64,000 nucleotides of DNA, taken from Lentilactobacillus buchneri (lineage in GTDB: Bacteria > Bacillota > Bacilli > Lactobacillales > Lactobacillaceae). Of the stretch, positions 20,652 to 29,060 are shown piece after piece. The notes below the pieces were generated by a model. It did no database searches. It was not told the DNA's origin and worked only from the letters and a program-made list of their open reading frames with translations. The stretch is taken from NCBI RefSeq assembly GCF_018314255.1, contig NZ_CP073066.1, forward strand, positions 2,170,001 to 2,234,000, read 5' to 3'. How positions within the stretch are numbered: position 1 is the first letter of the stretch; each line of letters opens with the position of its first letter. Position numbers and translations under genes: made by a program.

Positions 20652-22478
20652 ATGTTATTTAAAATTTCAATCTCAGGAATCAAGGCTCGTTGGAAAGATT
20701 ATCTGGTTCTGTTTTCCGGGATGATCATTACCACAGCTATTTTCTACATGTTTGAAGCAATTTCAACAAACGATAAATTTACCACCAGCAGTGCGGTGGG
20801 ACAAAATGCCAAGATCGTTTTCATCTTCGGATCCATCTTACTGGCAATCATCACACTGGTATATGTTTTTTACGCGAATAATTTCTTGATGAGTATGCGT
20901 GAACATGATTATGGACTCTTCATGATGCTGGGTGCCAAATCAGGAGTCATCAGTAAATTGATCATCCTTGAGACCATTGCGATCGGTTTAATTTCCACAG
21001 TTGTCGGGATTGTCATTGGCATTGGCTTTACCCAAGTGCTCAGCCATTTTCTGGCCAGCCTCATTCACATGTCATTGACTAATTTCTCGGCATTTTATAT
21101 GCCAGCTATCATTGCAACGATTATCCTGTTTGCGATTTTGTTTCTGGTTGCTGGTTTCTTAAATGCCAGGACATTCACCAAGACCTCCGCCCTGCAGCTT
21201 TTGCGTTCCGGACAACAAAGTGATTGGCAGCAGCCTAAGGCCTTGACACTTGGCGTTCAAGCAATTCTTGGAGTTGTTCTCTTGGCCGGTGGATATTATG
21301 CGATGTATGACATTCAAAAACTGAAAGTCATGTCTATTCCAATCGCGCTCATCACGATTGTTCTAGGGACCTACTTTGTCTTCAACTCATTTTTTGTGAT
21401 GCTGCTCCAGGCATTTCAACGTTCTAATATGAGCACCAAGGGCCTGAACAGTTTCACATTGGCCCAGCTTAAATTTAGAATTCGTGATTATACCAAAATC
21501 CTTTCAGTTGTCTCACTGCTGTTTGCATTGGCACTAGGCGCAATTACTGTGGGAACCGGTTTTCAACACATGGTACCTAAATTAGCTTCTGGAAATGGCT
21601 ACTATTCAGTTGCTATTACCAACCCCAATCAGGAAATGCGTTCACTGGTTGGCCAGATTCAAGATAAATCCACTGTCACTTACCAACAAAAAGTTGATCC
21701 GACGACCAAGCGGGTTTATTACCGGAGTGACCAGCTTCAGCGCCAACCATTGAAGTACGCGGCGTTTGTGAGTCGAAAGACACTGGCGTCAAAAGCTTTC
21801 ACCGCCAAAGTTTCCCAGTTCAAGCGAAGCGATTCATCGGCATACCAAGAGCTGTGGGGACTACAGGTACCAACGGTTAAAGCCTACCAAATCAAAGTGG
21901 TCAGTTCTCAGACATTCAATCAAATTAATGCCAAGACCAATCAATTATTGTTGGTTCGCGCAAATGATATGGACGCTGCCGCAACGCCACTGACCAAAAT
22001 TACCAACATTCAGTCCAAGCAGTACGGCTATCGAAACGGGGAACAGGTCGGCGGTTCGTTTACGATGTATCAATCCCTGAAGAGTGTCTTTGGCAGTCTT
22101 GAGTTTATGGGAATCTTCTTAGGAATTGCCTTTCTGGCCATGCTTGCCAGCTGCTTAATGTTTAAGATTTTGAGTGGGGCAGCCAGTGACAAGATCCGCT
22201 TTGATATGCTCAATAAGATTGGGACTCGTCGATCAGTCTTAAACCACTCAATCGTTGTTCAAATCCTGGGCTTGTTTGCACTGCCCGGAATTTTGGGAAT
22301 TGTCGACGTTGCCTTTGGCCTTCAAATGTTCGCCAAGAGTGGTCTATTGATGGGTGGCGCCTACCAAACCTTTGGACTGACGACAGTCGGCTTCTTGGTT
22401 CTTTACTTGATTTACTTTGCCGTGACCGTCCTGATTTATTCCCGAATTGTGGTTCCAAAGACGAAGGTGGAGCGTTAA
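20652..22478 (+). CDS. FtsX-like ABC transporter permease (BceB-like)
   Basis: 608-residue membrane protein: four helices in the first 240 residues, further helices, a large extracytoplasmic region (about residues 310-470), then three C-terminal helices with the FtsX domain. This 10-helix layout with one big outside loop is that of BceB-type permeases used for antimicrobial peptide resistance and lipid II cycle protection. Partner of the preceding ATPase. The substrate cannot be told from sequence. Confidence 0.85.
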   Translation: MLFKISISGIKARWKDYLVLFSGMIITTAIFYMFEAISTNDKFTTSSAVGQNAKIVFIFGSILLAIITLVYVFYANNFLMSMREHDYGLFMMLGAKSGVISKLIILETIAIGLISTVVGIVIGIGFTQVLSHFLASLIHMSLTNFSAFYMPAIIATIILFAILFLVAGFLNARTFTKTSALQLLRSGQQSDWQQPKALTLGVQAILGVVLLAGGYYAMYDIQKLKVMSIPIALITIVLGTYFVFNSFFVMLLQAFQRSNMSTKGLNSFTLAQLKFRIRDYTKILSVVSLLFALALGAITVGTGFQHMVPKLASGNGYYSVAITNPNQEMRSLVGQIQDKSTVTYQQKVDPTTKRVYYRSDQLQRQPLKYAAFVSRKTLASKAFTAKVSQFKRSDSSAYQELWGLQVPTVKAYQIKVVSSQTFNQINAKTNQLLLVRANDMDAAATPLTKITNIQSKQYGYRNGEQVGGSFTMYQSLKSVFGSLEFMGIFLGIAFLAMLASCLMFKILSGAASDKIRFDMLNKIGTRRSVLNHSIVVQILGLFALPGILGIVDVAFGLQMFAKSGLLMGGAYQTFGLTTVGFLVLYLIYFAVTVLIYSRIVVPKTKVER

Positions 22479-22509
22479 ATGAAAGAAATTATAGAATGGG
22501 TTGATAAAT

Positions 22510-22878
22510 ATGAAGTTTGAGTTTAATAGTTCAGAGCCCATCTACCGCCAGGTTGCCGAACAAATTGAGGACGCGATTGCTTCGGGAGGCTTTGCTGAAG
22601 GCGACCAGATTCCGTCGACAACAGAAATTTCCAAGGAGTTTCATATCAACCCGGCGACTGTTTTAAAAGGGATGAACATCGTTGCTGCTAAAAATTTGAT
22701 CGAAAAACGGCGGGGGCTGGGAATGTTTGTCCAGGCAGGCGCCAGGCAGCGAATCTTGGTAGAAAAGCGGAATGGCTTTTTTGATGAGTTTGTCGAAAAT
22801 CTGGTTCGGGAAGCCCAGAATCTGGATATTTCTGAAGATGAGTTATTGAATTTAGTGAAAAGAGGTTACCAGCAATGA
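22510..22878 (+). CDS. GntR-family regulator, YtrA subfamily
   Basis: 122-residue short GntR protein: N-terminal winged helix (IYRQVAEQIEDAIASGGFAEGDQIPSTTEIS, with the recognition helix around HINPATVLKGMNIVAAKNLIE) and only a brief helical tail, the layout of the YtrA subfamily that controls ABC operons. It overlaps the next ABC ATPase gene by four bases (ATGA), so the two are translationally coupled. The ATG at 22510 is preferred; a TTG at 22501 is an alternative. Probable autoregulator. Confidence 0.85.
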   Translation: MKFEFNSSEPIYRQVAEQIEDAIASGGFAEGDQIPSTTEISKEFHINPATVLKGMNIVAAKNLIEKRRGLGMFVQAGARQRILVEKRNGFFDEFVENLVREAQNLDISEDELLNLVKRGYQQ

Positions 22879-23756
22879 GCGTATTGGAAGTCAGTCACGT
22901 CTCGAAATCATTTGGGTCTAAGCACGTCTTGTCAGACATTAATTTGTCATTTGACGGCAACAAAATCTACGGCTTACTTGGGCGAAATGGTGCCGGGAAA
23001 AGCACACTGCTCAGTATTATTACCGACCGGATTTTTGCCGACAGCGGCGAAGTTAAGATTGATTCTGAGGATGTCAGCGATAACGACTCAAAGCTGGGTT
23101 TGATGTATTTGATGAGCGAGGCCAATCTTTACGCTGACGGCTGGAAATTGACCCAAATTCTCAAGGATTCCGAATCTCTGTATGGCGGATTCAACCATGA
23201 ATTAGCGGATCACTTGATCAAAGAATTTGGCTTGGATATCAATCAAAAATTTGGTAAATTATCCACCGGTTACAACTCGATTTTTAAACTCATTTTGGCC
23301 TTGTGCCTCCCAGTCAAATACGTCTTGCTGGATGAGCCGGTTCTGGGGTTGGACGCCAACCATCGGGAACTCTTTTACAGTGAATTGATTCAATCTTATT
23401 CCGATAACCCGCGGACATTTATCGTTTCCACCCACCTTATCGAAGAGGTTGCCAATATTATCAGCGACGTGATCGTCTTGGATCAGGGGCGAGTGATTTT
23501 AAACCAGCCGGTTGAAGACGTCTTGGCCAAGACTCATTCGGTCGTGGGACCAGAAAAAGACGTCGAGCAATATACCAAGGGCTTAAACGTCATTGGCCAC
23601 GACATGATGGGCACCATCCGGGCCAACTACGTCTATGGTGACCTTGACGACCGCATCCTGCCCGACACAGTCCAGCTGTCCAACTTTGACCTGCAGAAAC
23701 TGTTTATTTTCCTAACCAATCAATATGAGGGGAGTGCCAAGAATGAAGACAAATAA
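22875..23756 (+). CDS. ABC transporter ATP-binding protein (YtrB-like)
   Basis: 293-residue ATPase coupled to the GntR gene. Walker A GRNGAGKST, Walker B YVLLDEPVLGLD and H-loop IVSTHL are intact, but the signature is LSTGYNS instead of LSGGQ, as in a number of YtrB-type ATPases. A C-terminal domain of about 80 residues follows the ABC core. The permease gene overlaps its 3' end (start at 23743). Exporter with unknown substrate. Confidence 0.85.
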   Translation: MSVLEVSHVSKSFGSKHVLSDINLSFDGNKIYGLLGRNGAGKSTLLSIITDRIFADSGEVKIDSEDVSDNDSKLGLMYLMSEANLYADGWKLTQILKDSESLYGGFNHELADHLIKEFGLDINQKFGKLSTGYNSIFKLILALCLPVKYVLLDEPVLGLDANHRELFYSELIQSYSDNPRTFIVSTHLIEEVANIISDVIVLDQGRVILNQPVEDVLAKTHSVVGPEKDVEQYTKGLNVIGHDMMGTIRANYVYGDLDDRILPDTVQLSNFDLQKLFIFLTNQYEGSAKNEDK

Positions 23757-24516
23757 AGTCACCAAATTCCTGTTTCGACGACAGATTATCGGCTTAGCGG
23801 AAATGTATCTGTTCTTGTTTGCCGCCTTTTTGGTACTACCGTTTCTGTTTTCTGCCATCTCAGGATCTCTGAATGATTATTCCTTAACCAATCAGATGCA
23901 GGGGTCCTGGGTGACAGCGGCGTTTGGCCTGTATATGTTTGTTATTTCAACGCTGTCCTATGAAAATTTCAAGTTTTTGATTCAAAACGGGATTTCCCGA
24001 GAAACTTTTTTCAATGCGCAAGTCATTGTCAATGGCTTGTTAATCCTGATCGGCAATACCTTTAACTTGGTGTATCAGTACGCCGTCTTGATGCCATTGG
24101 GGCATGCCAGAGACACCAACATCTACATGTCCTCGTACGCTGGATACTTTAATAACCCAATTGTCGCATTTTTGTTCAACTTTATTTTTAGCGGATTGTT
24201 GTTAATCGTTGGCGCTTTGAGCGGGATGGTTATCGGGAACTTTCTAACGTTATTCTCTAAATTTGTCCAGCGGATCATTTTGATCGCCACGCCGGTCATC
24301 GGCTACATCACCGTGATGTACACTGCATCTCGGGTTATTTTGGATCGCAATTTTCAGATGACTTGGGTTGCCAATTTCGCCAAATTTGTCCTCGGATACC
24401 GGGCAACGGGTGCCTACGATCCATTTCCGATGATTGTGAGCATGCTGATCGTTTCTGTGATCTTGTTGTTGATCACCCGCTACTTGTTCAGTAAGAAACA
24501 ATTAAAACGTGAATAA
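23743..24516 (+). CDS. ABC transporter permease protein
   Basis: 257-residue membrane protein with six or seven hydrophobic helices, resembling ABC-2 type permeases. ATG at 23743, eight bases after GAGGGGAG; the ATG at 23725 lies inside the SD area. It overlaps the ATPase gene and is the last gene of the gntR operon. Substrate unknown. No clear T-run terminator follows before the ddl promoter. Confidence 0.78.
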   Translation: MKTNKVTKFLFRRQIIGLAEMYLFLFAAFLVLPFLFSAISGSLNDYSLTNQMQGSWVTAAFGLYMFVISTLSYENFKFLIQNGISRETFFNAQVIVNGLLILIGNTFNLVYQYAVLMPLGHARDTNIYMSSYAGYFNNPIVAFLFNFIFSGLLLIVGALSGMVIGNFLTLFSKFVQRIILIATPVIGYITVMYTASRVILDRNFQMTWVANFAKFVLGYRATGAYDPFPMIVSMLIVSVILLLITRYLFSKKQLKRE

Positions 24517-24567
24517 TTGTGATCGGTGAATTCAACCTAAAAATGTGATGAGAAGCGTTTGTAAATG

Positions 24568-24596
24568 TTTTCAACTGTGAAGTTCCGTGATATACT
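24568..24596 (+). promoter_or_regulatory. Promoter of ddl
   Basis: Weak -35 TTTTCA, 17 bases, TATACT preceded by TG-A (extended -10). It lies 45 bases before the ddl start. Confidence 0.6.
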
Positions 24597-24640
24597 TAAG
24601 TTTCTGGAAACTATACGAATTTATAAAAGGATGAGAATTC

Positions 24641-25771
24641 ATGGAAAAACACAAAAAGCAACACATTGGCCTCATTTTTGGCGGTAACTCTTCGGAACAT
24701 GATGTCTCAAAACGCTCTGCTCATAACATTTATGACGCAATGGATAAAGAACGTTACGATGTGAGTTTGTTTTTGATGACTAAGAACGGCTACTTCCTGG
24801 ATCATGAAGCTTCCTCTCGGGTTTTCGACGGAGAACCGGAAGACGAGGTTGCCAAGCAGGAATTAGCTAAATTGGACCTCAAGAATCCTTTGGCTCGGAT
24901 AATCAACCTGGCTGAAGAATCCGATATTGACGTTTTCTTCCCGATTATTCACGGTAATTTGGGTGAAGACGGAACGATTCAGGGACTATTACGTCTCCTG
25001 CACAAACCATATGTGGGAACGGCGATCTTAGGGTCAGCCATGTCATTTGATAAGGATATTACCAAGAAGATTGTCAAACTGGCCGGAGTACCAACCACCC
25101 GCTATGAAGTGATTACCCCGCTGACGGCCGAGCAGTACAGCTATGACTCTCTCAGTGATGAACTGGGACAGACTTTGTTCATCAAGCCGGCTAACCAGGG
25201 ATCTTCTGTTGGGATTCACAAAGTTGAAAATGCCGAGGAATATTCCGAAGGGATTCGCGATGCTTTCCGATACGACAGCAAAGTCCTGATCGAAGAAGCG
25301 ATTGAGGGGCCGGAAGAGCTGGAAATTTCTATTCTGGGTAATGATCATCCAATCGCATCCAAGATTGGGGCCATTCGCGTACCCAAAGACGACGCCTTTT
25401 ATACTTACGACAATAAATTTGTTGATGCCAGTCAGGTTAAATTTGACGTTCCAGTGGACATCTCGGAAGAACTTGCCCAACAGATCACCGAAATGGGCTT
25501 GACGACTTATCGGGCATTGGGACTCAAGGGGATGGCTCGGATCGATTATCTGGTTTCTAAAGATGACAAGCCATATATGAGTGAGGTTAATACGCTGCCC
25601 GGATTCACCAACATCAGTTTGTATCCGCAGCTGTTCGCCGCCTCTGGCATTTCATATTCTGAATTAATCGATCGCTTGATCCAACTCGCCATTGATGAGT
25701 TTGAACGTCAGTCAAAAATCTTATATGACTTTAAGCCATTGCCACCACGCGATCAAAATATTAACAAATAG
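24641..25771 (+). CDS. ddl: D-alanine--D-alanine/D-lactate ligase
   Basis: ATP-grasp ligase, 376 residues, making the terminal dipeptide or depsipeptide of the peptidoglycan precursor. FGGNSSEHDVS, GNLGEDGTIQG, FIKPANQGSSVG and MSEVNTLPGFT are conserved family blocks. In the omega-loop it reads YTYDNKFVD, with Phe260 where D-Ala-D-Ala ligases have Tyr (Tyr216 of E. coli DdlB) and Leuconostoc has Phe261. Phe at this site is known to direct synthesis of D-Ala-D-lactate, the basis of intrinsic vancomycin resistance in many lactobacilli. A terminator follows. Confidence 0.94.
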   Translation: MEKHKKQHIGLIFGGNSSEHDVSKRSAHNIYDAMDKERYDVSLFLMTKNGYFLDHEASSRVFDGEPEDEVAKQELAKLDLKNPLARIINLAEESDIDVFFPIIHGNLGEDGTIQGLLRLLHKPYVGTAILGSAMSFDKDITKKIVKLAGVPTTRYEVITPLTAEQYSYDSLSDELGQTLFIKPANQGSSVGIHKVENAEEYSEGIRDAFRYDSKVLIEEAIEGPEELEISILGNDHPIASKIGAIRVPKDDAFYTYDNKFVDASQVKFDVPVDISEELAQQITEMGLTTYRALGLKGMARIDYLVSKDDKPYMSEVNTLPGFTNISLYPQLFAASGISYSELIDRLIQLAIDEFERQSKILYDFKPLPPRDQNINK

Positions 25772-25778
25772 CATAATC

Positions 25779-25811
25779 AAACTGGCGCAGAATTCTGCTG
25801 CCGGTTTTTTT
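25779..25811 (+). terminator. Terminator after ddl
   Basis: AACTGGC-GCAG pairs with CTGC-GCCGGTT around AATT, followed by seven T. Confidence 0.8.
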
Positions 25812-25831
25812 GCATGTAGGGAAGTTTTTTG

Positions 25832-27349
25832 ATGGGGAATAATGAAACGAAACTTTATGATTATTTAACGGGGGCATTGATCGTCCTTATTTTGCTGTTG
25901 AGACGTTTTTTGGACACTTACCAAAGCTTCGCAACGGTGGTATTTTGTTCGCTGACGATGTTTTTACTGTTGGTCGGTCTATTTTATTATGGGATCGTCC
26001 AAACCGTTCACAAGACAATTTTGAGCCGACCGTGGTCACTATTGGCGTTGCTGGGAAGCGGTGTTTACCTGTTTGTTCTGCTGGTGCCATTAGGCCTGTT
26101 TGGCTTCTCAAATTTCATTAAGTTTTCGGTGCCGATTTCTGGAAATCAGTTTTCCTGGCTGACAGTCAATCGCTATCCGCTTGCGCTGACGGCCATTGTT
26201 GGCTATTTTGGCCTAGTGCTGGTTGGGATTTATTTTTCTCATTTTGCGTTGAACTTGCTTGCTGCGGATGGCGATCATCCAATTCAAGGTTTGAAACAGA
26301 CTGTTAAATTGATGACGTTGAAAAAGTATGGCCAAAAGCTGCTCTTATTATTTTCAATGCTGGTTGGCATCTGCCTGTTGATTCTTGGGCTGGGCTGGTT
26401 GAACAGATTGCTTCCCAATTCCGTCCTATTCTTTTTGTCACAAGGAACGATTGATGTGGTGGCTCCATTTGTCGAAATCGTTGTGATTGGTCGCCTGCTG
26501 GGCATTCAGTTTGCCCGGCTGACAGGAAAGGGGCTGATTACTGGTGTGGGCGGATGTCTGATTATCTTCTCAGCGCTGTTTGCCGGGATCAATCCCGCGT
26601 TTTCCGTTCGACCGGTCGGCCATCCCACGATCATTGTTCACCGCGGGGTCATTAATCATAACGCTCAGGGAAACACAATTACTGCTTTGAAGCGTAACAG
26701 CCATTATCACTTTCCATTTGTTGAGATGGATATTCAAGAAACCAAAGATCATCACTTTATTTGTGCCCATGATAACGATGTGCCAATTCCAGGCCACGGG
26801 GATCAGGAGATTAACCGCCTCAATCTGGCAGAAATTACCAGATTCCATCACGTTGATATGTTCGCTGATTATCTGCGAACTGCGAACCGATTAAAGCAGC
26901 CGCTCATCATTGAATTGAAGGTAACTAACAGCAGTGACCCACAGATGGGGACTCGATTTGCCCAACAGTTTGCCTCTCAACTGACGGTTTTACCACACCG
27001 GGTTCATTCGGTTGGTTATCCATTTCTCCGACAAATTAAACAACGGATTCCACAAATCAATGTTGGTCTGGTGACTATGCTTAATTTTGGTAATATTGGC
27101 AAGTACAAGGTCGATTTTTACACGCTGCAGCATCTGACCGCCAATCCATTCTTGATTTCCTCGGTTGGCAGAACCGGTCGGCCAGTCTATTCCTGGACAG
27201 ATGATAGTCAGTTATCAATGATGCGAATGGAAATGCTGGGCATCACCGGGCAGGTCACCGATCAAGCGCTGCGTCTTCAAAAATTACGGGTTAACTATCA
27301 AAGGGACCGTTGGATTCTACTTTTGAACTCGTTGCAGAATTATTTGTGA
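25832..27349 (+). CDS. Membrane-anchored glycerophosphodiester phosphodiesterase
   Basis: 505 residues. The first 270 form a membrane domain with about seven hydrophobic helices. The rest is a GDPD domain: catalytic HRG near residue 272, then GNTITALKRN (ENT replaced by GNT), VEMDIQETKDHHFICAHD with metal ligands and the second histidine, and LIIELKV. The enzyme hydrolyses glycerophosphodiesters to glycerol-3-phosphate and may act on lipoteichoic acid or lipid turnover products; the architecture is the common Lactobacillales membrane GDPD. ATG 25832 follows AGGGAAG; TTG 25829 is the alternative. Confidence 0.86.
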   Translation: MGNNETKLYDYLTGALIVLILLLRRFLDTYQSFATVVFCSLTMFLLLVGLFYYGIVQTVHKTILSRPWSLLALLGSGVYLFVLLVPLGLFGFSNFIKFSVPISGNQFSWLTVNRYPLALTAIVGYFGLVLVGIYFSHFALNLLAADGDHPIQGLKQTVKLMTLKKYGQKLLLLFSMLVGICLLILGLGWLNRLLPNSVLFFLSQGTIDVVAPFVEIVVIGRLLGIQFARLTGKGLITGVGGCLIIFSALFAGINPAFSVRPVGHPTIIVHRGVINHNAQGNTITALKRNSHYHFPFVEMDIQETKDHHFICAHDNDVPIPGHGDQEINRLNLAEITRFHHVDMFADYLRTANRLKQPLIIELKVTNSSDPQMGTRFAQQFASQLTVLPHRVHSVGYPFLRQIKQRIPQINVGLVTMLNFGNIGKYKVDFYTLQHLTANPFLISSVGRTGRPVYSWTDDSQLSMMRMEMLGITGQVTDQALRLQKLRVNYQRDRWILLLNSLQNYL

Positions 27350-27382
27350 CTTTTTCGTAGGTTTATAGTAGGAGGTGTAGTG

Positions 27383-27964
27383 ATGGTTAAAAGATGCCCT
27401 TGGGCAACTACCAGCCCTGAACTATTGGTTTATCACGATACAATTTGGGGGCGGGTACAAAAGGATCCGCAAAAACTATTCAAAGCCCTGTGTCTTGAGA
27501 CGATGCAGGCAGGATTGTCTTTTTCAACGATTTTAAAATTTGAACCGGGAATGGATGAAGTCTTTCACCACTTTTCCCTGGATTATTTGGCCAAGTGTGA
27601 CCAGTCAGATGTCGAACGGTTTTGTCAAGATCGTCGAATTATCCGTAATCATGCAAAGGTCAGTGCGATAATTGCCAACGCCAAAGTCATTCAACCGAAT
27701 CCTAAAATGTTAGTTGAAGCAACCTGGGGACCAGTTAATGGGGTTTCACTGGATCATTTACTAAAAGCAGCGCCAGACCCAAAAATGTATCAAAAATTTA
27801 CCGAAAAGTTTGTGAAGGCCTTTAAAAATATGGGCCTCCAACGGATTGGCTTAATTACTGTGTACAGCTATTTGCAAGCGGTTGGCGTTGTGAATGATCA
27901 TCTGATCACTTGTGATTTTCATGAGGAATTTCCCACCAAAAATGAGGAAAAATCTTCTTGATTG
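27383..27964 (+). CDS. tag: DNA-3-methyladenine glycosylase I
   Basis: Base-excision repair enzyme removing 3-methyladenine from DNA. About 190 residues. The zinc ligands of the Tag family are visible: Cys5 and His18 in RCPW...VYHDTIWG and the His/Cys pair in NDHLITCDFH near the C-terminus. The aromatic-rich TMQAGLSFSTILK stretch corresponds to the family's helix-hairpin region. ATG 27383 with AGGAGGTG upstream; the coding sequence ends with the TGA at 27959-27961, the -35 box of the next promoter overlapping it. Confidence 0.9.
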
Positions 27965-27986
27965 TCGATTATAAATATAATATGAT
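27958..27986 (+). promoter_or_regulatory. Promoter of the broken HTH regulator gene
   Basis: TTGATT and TATGAT with a 17-base spacer; the -35 overlaps the tag stop codon. Start codon is 45 bases downstream. Confidence 0.7.
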
Positions 27987-28030
27987 ACTCAGGTTGTATG
28001 TTAAGCATGTTAACTATAGGGAGTCGTTGT

Positions 28031-28942
28031 ATGACAATGGTGATTACTGGGGCCTTGATCAAAAAGGCAAGAAAAGATAAGGGGATGTCCCAAGTTCAGC
28101 TCGCTGAAGGGATTTGTACCCAAGCAACCATCAGTTCCATCGAAAATCAAAATACGTGCAGCAGTGTTGACATTCTGGTCAACCTCTGCCAAAAACTGGA
28201 TTTAAAAATTACCGATGTTGCCAAGAATACGCGATATGGTGATAAAGTCTTCTCTTACATTGAAGACGATATGCGGAATCATTTGTATGCCGACGCTAAT
28301 AGACAAATTGGTCGGATTGACTGCAAAAAGTTGAATACCCGATATATGTTGGGCAAGTATCATTGCTATCGGGGATTCATTGAATTGTATATCAATGATG
28401 ATATTGATGAGGCCATTTTCAACTTCAATCTTCAATTGACGCAGTATTCCGCTGATGAATTTACCTTTTACCAAGCCTGGTCCAATTTGGGCATTGGTCT
28501 GGCTTATCAAAAGCTGGGGAAATTGGATCGCGCCGAAGGGTTCATTGATTCCAGTGCCAAAATTTTGGCTAAAGTCAAAAAGGCCGGCAAGCACGATATG
28601 ATCGTGATTGTTGACCTCTATGTGGACATTATTGCCGCGTACGCCGAGTTGGGTAAATATGATCGGGCGCTGCCGCTCATTCATGAAATTTTACACGAAT
28701 TGACGGAGCAGGATTTGATTTATAAGGTGGACGTGCTGGCGGAGTTGGAATCAAAATGCCTGTATGCCAAAGGATAGGTCGTCCAGGCCACTATGAAGCA
28801 GTTTGCAGCGATGTTTATTGCGGAACTTCGCGGGAACACGGAATTGGCTGAGAAAATTCTTAAGCGCAACCAGTCCCATATTGTCGAGATGGTCAAAAAC
28901 GAGCTTGCAAAAAGTGAGGGGCATCCGACCTTTGTTAAGTGA
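28031..28942 (+). pseudogene. Helix-turn-helix/TPR-like transcriptional regulator, interrupted by in-frame TAG
   Basis: The frame starts with an XRE-type helix-turn-helix (residues about 6-60: ALIKKARKDKGMSQVQLAEG, TISSIENQN) followed by helical repeats of the Rgg/PlcR-type TPR kind. It stops at TAG 28775-28777 (codon 249), but the same frame continues without another stop for 54 codons to TGA 28940-28942 and encodes a further helical repeat (ATMKQFAAMFIAELRG, NTELAEKILKRNQ). The undisturbed protein would be about 303 residues, the usual size for this class. A truncated 248-residue product lacking the last repeat would be made. Nonsense mutation is likelier than a natural end; an assembly error is not excluded. 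Confidence 0.8.
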
Positions 28943-28961
28943 TGGCTAGGATGTTAGCTGC

Positions 28962-28989
28962 AAAAAGGCAGTTAAAACAAAAGGATTTG
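28962..28989. terminator. Left arm of a bidirectional terminator, separated by an IS
   Basis: Bases 28962-28983 (starting AAAAAGGCAG) are a 22-bp arm perfectly complementary to 30462-30483. Joined, they form a bidirectional terminator between the plus-strand regulator gene and minus-strand usp, with A-run and T-run at the two ends. Bases 28982-28989 (AGGATTTG) are the left target duplication of IS copy 2. Confidence 0.88.
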
Positions 28990-29026
28990 GGTTCTTCGTC
29001 AACTGTTGTTGGTGAACAAAATATTG

Positions 29027-29060
29027 GAGTTCTAATCACTTGGTGATTAGAGCTCTTTTT
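29027..29060 (+). terminator. Terminator at the left end of IS copy 2
   Basis: Same hairpin as at 17306 in copy 1: CTAATCAC/GTGATTAG stem with TTG loop, then TTTTT on the plus strand. Confidence 0.8.
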
